Part shown: piece after piece, positions 48,510-57,368 of the stretch
How the letters are laid out: the number at the start of each line of letters is the position of its first letter
Numbering within the stretch: position 1 is the first letter of the stretch
Origin: Morinoia aosen
Taxonomy: Eukaryota > Arthropoda > Malacostraca > Amphipoda > Talitridae
Length of the DNA stretch: 64,000 bases
Direction: 5' to 3'
NCBI GenBank assembly: GCA_030386875.1
Contig: CM059573.1
Span: 33,645,891 to 33,709,890, forward strand
Position numbers and translations under genes: made by a program
The notes under the pieces: model-generated
Seen by the model: the letters and a program-made list of their open reading frames with translations, nothing else
Database searches by the model: none
What the model was told of the DNA's origin: nothing

Positions 48510-49403
48510 ACCAGAATTTTATCGCCGTTACATTGATGACACGTTTTTGTTGTTTCGTGATCCAAGTCATGCTCAAATTTTCAGGGACTATTTAAATGAG
48601 AAACATTCATCAATAAAATTCACAATCGAAATTGAGAATAATGGCTCGTTATCTTTTTTTGACTCAAAAATTACTCGAGTAGGTGAAGCTTCCACTTCTT
48701 CAGTTTTTCGTAAGGCTACTTTTACTGGATTGGGCATAAGTTTCTACAGTAACTGTAGCTATATATTTAAAATTAATGCGATTAAAACCTTATTGAATCG
48801 TGCTTACAACATTTGTTCTAGTTTTGTGGATATGCATCCTGACCTGAATTTTTTAGTCTCATTTTTTTGTAAAAACGGATTTCCTTCCTCAATTGTTCAT
48901 GCTCATATTAAAAATTTCCAGCCAAGAAATATTCAGATATTAACGATGTCGCCGATTCGGTGCAACAGCTCTACTGCGTATTTCCATATTTTGGTGATTT
49001 TACGAGCAAGATGTGCCGGGATATTGAAAACCTTCTTAAACACCACTTTCCTGCGGTAAAATTGAAGGTAATTACTGTGAATCTGCTGCGAGTTGGTTCT
49101 TTCTTTCGGTACAAAGATAGGATTCCTAAGCGGATGCGGGCATCCCTGGTTTATAAATTTCGTTGCGTACAGTGTACGTCTGGCTACGTCGGCATGACGA
49201 CGCTGCCTTTTTACGTCAGGGTCGCCCATGGCACCGCAGAGTAAGCTTTCTTTAGGTCAACCTCCTCATTCATCAATCGGCCTTCATACCGAACAGTGTA
49301 GCAGCTGTATTTCCGAGGACAATTTTTCTATTTTATGCTCTGCACCTAACGAGTTAGATTTGCGCATTTAGAATCCCTTCACATTGCCAAAGAGAAGCCA
49401 CCT

Positions 49404-49633
49404 TTAACACATTGACTGCGATACGACCCACCGGTGGGTCGTGGTTAGGTTTTTCCTGCTGCGAAACGACCCATCGATGGGTCGTTTTGAAAAATTCTAA
49501 CAACCTTTCTAAAGTAATGGTATTTAACAGGCCCGGTTAATGTTTGATATTTACAGATTTGGTTATCACTTTTGACTTTAAATTTCATTTGAATATTGAA
49601 CTTCTGTTTAACCTATCGCAGTTAACGTGTTAA
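49404..49633 (+). mobile_element. T4b, 230-bp TTAA MITE in the PLE-E 3' part
   Basis: TTAACACATTGACTGCGAT at the left, ATCGCAGTTAACGTGTTAA at the right. Contains CGACCCACCGGTGGGTCG and CGACCCATCGATGGGTCG, both perfect palindromes. Exactly the same length as T4a. Confidence 0.88.
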
Positions 49634-49756
49634 AGAATGCTGTTAGTTCATGTCCGATAGAAATTTTTTATAGATTTTTTTCTTACCGATCACTTTGTCA
49701 CTCTTCTCATTGTTGTCATGAATTTACCAATTTCGGTTTTTATGTTTTCAGACTTA

Positions 49757-49783
49757 CTGAAGATGGAGCTGGTCTGTGAAACG
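49757..49783 (+). ncRNA. Hammerhead-like block, PLE-E right
   Basis: CTGAAGATGGAGCTGG then TCTGTGAAACG; GAAAC kept, stem weakened. Confidence 0.28.
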
Positions 49784-49889
49784 TTTAAAATTGACTACTT
49801 CATATATTTTGAATTTAGCAACGTTAAATTGTATTAAATATGATACCTATCCGTGCTGTATTCTTCGTCTTTAAATTTTCATTGAAGAT

Positions 49890-50319
49890 TTACTAGATAA
49901 ATTAAAATCGAATTTCCAGCTTTTTCTCTAATAAATTTCAAAAACTTCAAAATACACCATTAACTTTATTTACATAATTGGTTGGATTTTTGTTAGCCTG
50001 TTTAGTTGTGAAAGTTTAATAATATTAGGTCGCTTCTGTTTTCAACTATTCATGCTACATAGCTTTCACTTACTGAACGTACGTGCCTCATCGGGAAGTC
50101 AAAGTATGAAATTCAGTTAGCGGGCCTGATTAAACTCTGTAATTCAACAGTTAGCTAACTAAATTGCAAGGTATGAATAGCCTCTTTATTTGATCATGCT
50201 TTTACTTTCATGATTTATGACCATCATTTATATGATAAAATACGTATTATTGGAAAGTATCGGCCGGATTTTACCAATGCCAGTAAAATGACCGATACCG
50301 ATACATCGGCACATCAATA
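49890..50319 (-). repeat. Right arm of the 450-bp inverted repeat pair
   Basis: Reverse-complement partner of 46415-46880, ending CCGATACATCGGCACATCA. The arms enclose the PLE-E complex. Confidence 0.65.
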
Positions 50320-50552
50320 ATTTTATGGCAAATTTTTATAAATATTTTGTAACGTTTAGATCTGAATTTCAAATAAAAAAAAGAAACCATTTACATTTTT
50401 GTGCAACGGCCAAAAAAAAAAGACTGTTGGCTGCACTGGCTACTCTGGCTGAAGCTTCATAAGAAAATGACGCTGAAACTCACAATGAGTCGTTTTCTTT
50501 TATTTCGCATGTGGTTGAGTTTAGACCCGTAACTTCTGGTGAAGATGGCGAT

Positions 50553-50990
50553 TCTTCAGAAGAAACAAGAGATAGAAGAGATGTAGAATGCTGGTCTGCA
50601 GAGGCACTATTTCAAGAGCAAGGGCCCAACTATTAGCTTCACCACATCGGTCAATTGATATTTATCACGATTTATCGCTGTGGTGGGGCTGGTAGTGAAG
50701 GCCAGGTGAGCAACGTAAACACAACAAAATGTGGAAACCAAGCCTGAATTTTCCCTCGTCAGTCTTCAGCAACCTCTGAATTGAAGGACGTCCTTGAAGA
50801 TGATCAACGATGTGTTCAGATACATATTTGTGTGTGTGGGAGGGCGGGTGTGTGTTTGTGTGTGTGGGGGGGGGGGGGGTTATGGGTTTGGGTGCGGAGG
50901 GAGGGGTGTGTGTGTGTGGGTGTGTGTGTGTGTGTTTGTGTATATGAATAGCCAGTGTAACTAAGTTCGGGCAAGTTCGATCTGCTGCCG
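50553..50990 (+). repeat. E1c, partial copy of E1
   Basis: Same orientation and order as 25757-26226: the coding-like stretch (RRDVECWSAEALFQEQ), TGGTGGGGCTGGTAGTGAAG, the GT-rich tract (50828-50944) and TATATGAATAGCC. A few further coding-like codons (SFISHVVEFRPVTSGEDGDS) precede it at 50490-50550. No E1 ends seen. Confidence 0.7.
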
Positions 50991-51278
50991 CGGGAGGGCG
51001 GTACAAAGTCGAGTAAGGTCGGCAGAGAGCCGATACATAGAATGGAGAAGCCGCGGAAGGTCGAATTCGGGCCGCGGAAAGTCGATACGTAGTCGATAAA
51101 GGTGGGAATTTCCGAACAGCTGCAAAGGGAATTCAATGGTTTTGTAGCCGTTTTTTCCTGCCATAAAAAGGGGACATGGCGACCAAAAAACGGCTGCTTT
51201 TCCGAATGAAACACGGCTAGAAGTCTTGCCTACCGCGGCACATAATCGACTTGAAAACGTCTTATTTTTTTAACTGGG
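50991..51278. other. Unclassified, less AT-rich
   Basis: Repeats of GTCGA/GGTCG-type words at 50965-51090. Minus-strand frames continue from the GT tract and are not credible genes. Confidence 0.35.
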
Positions 51279-51546
51279 ATATACATTTTAAAAAACCGTC
51301 CATCAATAAATGAGTGTGATACGGCGGTTAAACTTTCCATTGTTTGTTGAAATTTTTTTAGTTTTTGTTTTATCATGTCTTTTAAATTTCATTATGTTAC
51401 ATCCGATTTATTCAGAAGATTTACTGGTACAATGTTTTAATACTTCAATTTATTGTATTTCAGAACACTGAAGAGGGATTTTTCATAATCCGAAACGTTT
51501 GTTTTTATCATTATATTCTTAGCCACGTTGGTTTTCCTTTTTATCC
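51279..51546 (+). mobile_element. PLE-F, 5'-truncated copy of PLE-D 3' end
   Basis: Close match, inverted, to 42898-43165: starts in the nuclease tail (LKNRPSINE), then the 3' leader, the block at 51468, and ends CTTTTTATCCT. PLE-D and PLE-F are from one subfamily. Confidence 0.85.
51468..51497 (+). ncRNA. Hammerhead-like block, PLE-F
   Basis: CTGAAGAGGG, an A/T loop, then AATCCGAAACG. Confidence 0.25.
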
Positions 51547-52189
51547 TGAATGAGTTAAGAGGCGTGATATTTTATAGGATATTTTTTAATTTTTGAATAA
51601 TGTTGATGGTACGTACTTCCGAGAGTAATCGAAATATAGAGTCTTCAAGCAGATGTTTGGATTAAATCGGTGTTATTGAAAAAGCTCCAAACATTGTTCC
51701 TGCGCACGGAAAAGAACAAAAAATGTAAATAGTATTCACAGCGAGCGTTCAAAGAACTAAATGGTATTTAAAAACATAGACTCATAATTACCTGGTGAAC
51801 AAATAAAATTACATTTCCAGATGGAAGCATTTTTCATATATTACACTAATATTTCACTAATTATTGAACTCTACGAATTAGGGCAAAAATAGCGAGAAGA
51901 GAGGCCGGCTCCCTACAGGCCAAGGAAACTGGCATTACTAAAAATTGCAGACATAAATTTTAGTTGAACGAACCGTATCTAAACTTACCAAAAAAAATAT
52001 GTTCATTTAGCTGAGGACAGATACATAGACTGCAGCGAACCCATCCATGCCAATAGGTTAAAAACGCTCGAACAAACTATAAATGGAACGAGATTAGGGA
52101 AGGGTGTTTACTTATATTACCACGCTGTTCAATCCTATGATAATCTTTGCCTTTTTAAATATGTTTATTATACAGTTTATTAAAAGACA
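51547..52189. other. No recognised gene
   Basis: AT-rich, without ORF or repeat that I can place. Confidence 0.45.
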
Positions 52190-52580
52190 TATCAATATTC
52201 CCCTCTGCGGATTCAACTCAGGGAACTCAAATATTGTATCTAAGGGAATTAGCTTTCTTCCCCAGCGCAAATGTGGGGTCTCGAGCTGAGTATTAGAAAT
52301 TAAGGCGTTCTTTTTGTTGAAATACAAAGTTTTATAACAAGTTAAGGAGTATCTATTTTGGTTTATTCTTGTCTTGTATTTCAGTATGTCTAACTTTCTT
52401 TTACTGCTTTTATCTTGTCTCGTAGCTTTCATTCTGGACTTCAGGTTCCTATGCGTAGTGGATCTTGCGTGGGAACGCACCTTGTGTATAAATTCTCCAT
52501 TCCCTCAACTCTTTCTTCATCTATGTCTTCATATTTTATTTCTGTGGAACGCTTTTGTTGCGGTTAAGAAAGCTTGAAAT
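52190..52580 (+). repeat. R1 dispersed repeat, copy 2
   Basis: Left block AATATTGTATCTAAGGGAAT then GGGGTCTCGAGCTGAG; right block TTGTTGCGGTTAAGAAAGCTT. The middle shares GGGAACGCACCTTG with copy 3. Confidence 0.6.
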
Positions 52581-53119
52581 AACTTTGAAATCTAATATAA
52601 AGACATGTAAACATTAGCAACCTCCATTACTGCATGAGCTTACTGGTGCTAGTTCATTTGGTTGTGTACGGAATGAAATCACAAATTTAGGGTCTAGATA
52701 AAGTTTAAAAAGTTTTTTGTTCATTTTCTTTCGTTTGTAAACGACATTTATTCTAATTTTACTAATGATTAGAATATTTGCCCTGCGAATGTTTGGGATA
52801 AGATCAAATATTCAGTAAATTGATAGTATATCATAATTTAAATTAATTTTGCCTGTGTCTGCTAGTCCACAAGCATGAACCAAATAATATTACAACAGTT
52901 ACTTCTTCGTGTAATTTTTCGGAATTAATTCAATGAAAAGGGTTTAGAATAAATTGTTTTTCGTAAACATACATTGCACAAAATCATGCCCAGAAAATGT
53001 TTTGCAGAAACAATAGCGACGGGTCTCAGTATAATCTTATTACAAGTTCTCCTAAAACTTCTTTAAACGTACTGCAACAAAATAAGAAAGTGAACTTCCA
53101 GTTCACCAAGTATAAAATA
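52581..53119. other. No recognised gene
   Basis: AT-rich intergenic sequence; nothing identified. Confidence 0.45.
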
Positions 53120-53310
53120 ATGGCGGTCAATTTACACCTTGTTTCATAAACATCTAAATCTCTTACTGTTTCTCTGCATAATGATTCTTGTTTGGGAACA
53201 CACCTTGTTCATAGATTTCCCGTACCTTAACCTTATTCTAAACGGTACCATCTCTCTCCCTGTCTTTGAAACGCCTATGTTGTATTCAGGAAGGCTTAAA
53301 CTAATTCATT
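53120..53310 (+). repeat. R1 dispersed repeat, copy 3 (right part only)
   Basis: CTTACTGTTTCTCTGCATA, GGGAACACACCTTG and AGGAAGGCTTAAACTAA align with copies 1, 2 and 4. The left block is missing. Confidence 0.55.
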
Positions 53311-53419
53311 TACTTCTATTAACATTTTGACATACAATGACCGCAAAAAATGTACACATATTCGCCGCCATGAAAATGTACCCACGCGATGCCGCGTGTA
53401 CATTTTTATTACGTTACCG

Positions 53420-54030
53420 CCATAGGAATAGTGGCAGGAGCTAGGGAGTGAAGTTGCACCCAGTGCAACCCACGTGATGACCGACTTCATGCCCCTTTAG
53501 CAGAATTCGTAGTTGCCAGTTTTCGACTTTTTCTTGCTAGAACTTACTTTCTGTAACAGATGATTTTCTTCAAACGACATCCTTGTGTTGACTGAAGTAT
53601 CTTCGTATGCTTTGTTGAAATAGTTTTCAATTTCTTTGTACAAGAAGGGTTCCCATTTTACAGTTGTCTTGTTACTAATAGATTTAACTTTTTCTCGATT
53701 AACAGGACCGTTAAGAACCCAGCCACGAATGTGTTACGAAGCGTATGGTTCATCGTGTTCCCGGGCGGCGTTTTGTAGAAGCTTCATGACCGACGGTACG
53801 TTAATACCGAGAAGTAGGCAAATTGGTTGAGCGGTGAACTTGAACAGGACTCTTTTCAGGTATTCATAAACTTTAATGTTGTCGTTGGACGGTGTCTGCA
53901 GTTGAAAATGACCGTTAAGCCTCACTTCTCGCGTATACGACTGGTATGACAATAGTGTTATTTCCGTTAATATCTCTTATTAGTAGGTTGCTCATCATTG
54001 TAGTTTCAGTCTTCGGATTAGCATTTTCCA
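53420..54030 (-). pseudogene. BEL/Pao retrotransposon pol fragment (protease-RT junction)
   Basis: Minus strand: 53935-53735 reads ICLLLGINVPSVMKLLQ then NAAREHDEPYAS, a stop, and GWVLNGPVNREKVKSI at 53720-53670. This matches the BEL/Pao order LLIG-D-x-P, a P-Y-A-x-R-T turn and GW-x-x-x-GP between aspartic protease and reverse transcriptase. It continues as WEPFLYKEIENYFNKAYED and MSFEENHLLQKVSS, the leader of the RT domain, then decays near 53500. Upstream at 54000-53940 is NLLIRDINGNNTIVIPV, the strand before it. A stop and a frameshift mean it is dead. No LTR directly attached. Confidence 0.6.
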
Positions 54031-55099
54031 TGGTTGCTAACGTCACTTTAGTTCAGTAGTTTTAATGTCAAGCTTATCAATTTTATTTTTTATGTTGCCC
54101 AGTAGTCATACGAGCAGTTATCGATAGCAACATTGACTAGAAATTAATCATTACCACAGAGTATTTCATTCGTGCAAGAATCACAAGGTAAAAAATCATA
54201 CGTTCGCTGATTCCAGCCCAAGCTGAGGTACCGGAGCGGATGGAGCAGCCCTTCATCTCATTTTACACCAGCGGTGTAGAGCGACGGTGAACTTGCTACA
54301 GCTTCTCCCATCAGAATATTGAACGTCAGTGCACACCGAATTGCTTTTAAATTGCCGCTCAATACGACGCTCCTTCCCCCGAGACAGTAATCGTCAGTAT
54401 AGCTCTCGCAATACTGTGTGAATAATTTGCAGAACAATTTGCAGAATATTTATAGAATAATTTGCAGAAGTAAAACGCTCATATTCTAAAATAGTTTAAT
54501 ACTCCCCAATTACCTTCAAAAAACACTAAAAATTGAAAGAAAAAATAAATACTAATTACTAATTTGTAGGTGTACATTTTTTACAGTTTCCTTTAATTTG
54601 AATAATCTTTTAATGACACCTGCCGAATGTTTTCCGTCTATTGGAAGTACTTTTCCTAAGAGCAATGTACATTATGCAATTTTAATTACACTCTAGTTAA
54701 TTTTACGTTTACGTACGCAGTCTATATTTCTTCGATTTTTGAATAGTGAGAGCTATTTCCAATCTTGGCCCCTCAGTGTATGAATTTTTATTATAACCAT
54801 TGCAATACCATAATTTGTGAAGCAAGATGCTATACTTTTATAAGCATTTTTTTCTGGACTCTGCGAGCTTACTCTACCACGAGGATTTCATAACCAAGGT
54901 CGGGGACACGACTTGCGCCCGGGGAAACGACCCCTACGGTAATTTCCGTAGAAAATTTCACTCTCCTGAAGAGATTACTGCACATCAACGTTTTCCTCTG
55001 AATCATCAGCCACATCTGTCACATAACTTTCTTTATCGTACGGAGTCGGGTACTGATACGCTAAAATCTTCTTTGTTTCGGATTGACTCCTAACAGTGG
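54031..55099. other. Intergenic, short AATTTGCAGAA repeats
   Basis: AATTTGCAGAA occurs three times at 54424-54472. The frame at 54827-55093 lies antisense to the decayed downstream part of the next pseudogene and is not called. Confidence 0.4.
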
Positions 55100-55390
55100 C
55101 AGCCAATCGTACCAACAACTCTTCTGAAGAACTGAACTGACACTAGAAGATTTTCTTCGGGAAAGATTCGTCTGACAATGGCGCTAGCACCGTAATAGCT
55201 AAGCTGAACACAATGCTGTCTCCCACAAACCGTTTCAACTGCGGCTGATTTGAACTGGCCTGAAAAAATGGATGTCGCTGCCACGCTACTGAAGCTGAAT
55301 TCAAAAAATGATCCGACAATTTTCGTATTTTAGCGAAAGCAGTTCCCAACTTTGCTGACAGCGCATCATTTCGTACTAACTGTAACTGAT

Positions 55391-56612
55391 TTAAGGGAAG
55401 AGTACCCCTTTAAACAAAAATTTTTTATTATTGAACCTATAGTAGATTAGATTATAAGTTAGTTTAAGCCTCCCTAACCGCTACAAAAATAGAGCGTATC
55501 GAAGAGAGGAAGGAGGAAGGCACCATTTAGTATGGAGATAAGAAAATGAGGAATCTATGCTGAAGGGGCATAGAAACAGTAAGATGAGAAAGAAGTTCAT
55601 GAAATAAGATAAAAGTTGAAGAAGAAAGTGAGAGGTGCTGAAAAACAGGACAGCAGTGAACCGAAAAAAGGTGGTCCTTAACATAACAAAAAAAAAAAAC
55701 TTTTATTTCAACAAAAAGGAAGGCCTACCTAACTCTCAGCTCGGGCCCTCACATGGTTCCCCTGGGAGCGCTAATTCCCATAGATACAATAGTTGTATCC
55801 CCCTGAGGGGTGAACCTAAAGTAATGAAATTTGGTTTACAGATTGGAAATGCAATTTAGAACCGTTTTCCATTTGTGAAAAAATGCGATTTTCTCCATAG
55901 AAAATAAGATATTCATAGAAAACGAGATTTTTTGGGGGGGTTTCAAAATGTATCTCCTCCTACAGTTTTTGGGCTACAGTAATGATTTTAGTGTCATTGT
56001 ATGCGGAAATACATGTAGATATCAAAAACTAACTTGGCATTCTCCATACTTTAGTTTGAAGTTGAAAAAAATTGGAAAATTAAAAAAAAAAAATTTTCTC
56101 AAAATTTCATACTTTATGACGTCACAAATTTCGATCGAAAATGAATTTCCGAATGGCTTTTTAGTTTTCAAAATGCCCCTAATTTTCCGCATCCATTGAC
56201 ACCAAAATCATCACTGTAGCTCAAAAACTGTAGGAGGAGATATATTTTGTAGCCCCAAAAACCATTGTTTACATTATAATAAAAAAAAATAATTAAACAA
56301 TTAAAATCAAAAATTTTGTAAAATTTTTGGTTCAAGTTAAACCCCTAAAATCATTATAGAGTAATCAAGAGCCATAGGAGATGACATAGCAACTTTGCGC
56401 CGTGAAGAAAGAGCCAAGGGGTAGGTGTAACATGATAAAATATCACTTCCCCCTCCCCTCCCCCCCATAATTCAAACCCCCGTAGCGGGCGAACCAATGA
56501 ACGTACGAACTTCATTTTTTCACATGATGTACCTGACATCTCACCCTTCCTATTGCATCTAAAACCCAATATCTCCAGAGAATTCGACATTTTGGGGGTA
56601 CTCTTCCCTTAA
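55391..56612. mobile_element. T3, TTAA-flanked element
   Basis: TTAAGGGAAGAGTACCCC at the left and GGGGGTACTCTTCCCTTAA at the right. Contains R1 copy 4 (inverted) and two inverted modules (TCTCCTCCTACAGTTTTTG near 55950, its complement near 56225). Non-coding, 1.2 kb. Confidence 0.8.
55440..55812 (-). repeat. R1 dispersed repeat, copy 4, inside T3
   Basis: Inverse of copies 1 to 3: AGCCTCCCTAACCGC at one side and GATACAATAGTTGTATCCCC at the other. R1 may therefore be part of the T3 family, or R1 inserted into it. Confidence 0.6.
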
Positions 56613-57368
56613 ATCGCACGCCAGCGCGTGAACTGATTTTTCACCCTTACTGACATAAATATCGCCAAAATGTTTGTTTTCCTCGAAAGTATAATGAAGA
56701 TCGGAATTTACTAATTTTGTCACAATAGAATTGAAATCACCCACTTGTTTATTGGCTGACCTAATAAAGAGTTCTTTTTTACTAACACCCGACGTTACGT
56801 CTGGTAAAAGGGACATATATGCCCTCAAGTTATCTACATGGGTTTGCCAACTCTTATTTTCAAGAAACTCCGGATCTTCTCAACGTTTACGCCCACGGAA
56901 AATTTGGATCTCAACATATGAAAAGATGGTTCCTGCCCTAGGCATGTTTGCGGCGATCTCGCTCGCCAAAAGTGTCCGATCTGTTGCGCTAGCACTAGTA
57001 TGGGGGCCACTCGCACTTCTCGCACTACTAGCTGCCGATTCAGTCATTGCTGTAGTAATCTGCGCTCTAGACCTAGAAACACTAACTCTGCCGCGACTTG
57101 TTTTAGTCGTTGTAGAACGAATAACCTCTTCCGAATCGGAAGACTCAGACATGTAGTTTTTCTTTTGAAAATTAAATTTACACTCGAATTTACACATCCT
57201 AATACCTCAAATACACAACAGCTAGGAAAACAAATTTTACACACTTCTAATTTACGCAAGTAACACAAAAATTTGGTACGCTCACCGTCAATAAAAATGA
57301 TACAAGTAAGGCTACACCTACTCGAAAAAAACGTCCTAGCCAGCGTAAGGCTACACCCAGCCAACACG

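Larger units (their letters stand above)
47703..49890 (+). pseudogene. PLE-E reverse transcriptase and GIY-YIG endonuclease
   Basis: Plus-strand Penelope-like copy. 47750-47970 holds the early RT motifs (GVLYGLPKIHTLDFPSKFQF, PIFSAVNTPNFNLARFLVP). 47980 is motif A (ASFDIESLFKNIPL). 48195 is motif B with a stop (MGLPI, stop, PTFAKIFM). 48520 is an intact motif C, YRRYIDDTFLLF. Thumb and linker lie at 48560-48950 (FRKATFTGLGISFYS), then RYKDRIPKRMRASLVYKFRC and SGYVGMTTLPFYVRVA at 49110-49220, then a decayed tail with DLRILESLHIAKEK. Two TTAA MITEs interrupt it, at 48280 and 49404; the first splits RT between motifs B and C without net frame loss if one TTAA is counted. Frameshifts make it inactive. 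Confidence 0.88.
55100..57150 (-). pseudogene. Unclassified transposase-like ORF, hAT-like in its second half
   Basis: Minus strand from ATG near 57150: an acidic start SESSDSEEVIRSTTTKTSRG, a serine-rich stretch, then one in-frame TGA near 56880, then EDPEFLENKSWQTHVDNLRA and DFNSIVTKLVNSDLHYTFEE. The frame is cut at 56612 by the TTAA element T3 and resumes at 55390 in the same phase. There LVRNDALSAKLGTAFAKIRK and SDHFLNSASVAWQRHPFF resemble the helical segment after CxxH-T-L-x-L-V in hAT transposases. Past 55250 it is frameshifted. The first half matches nothing I know, so the hAT call is tentative; a chimaera is possible. Confidence 0.4.

Noticed and set aside
56731..57156. 141-codon plus-strand frame
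   Set aside because: Antisense shadow of the minus-strand ORF that starts at 57150.
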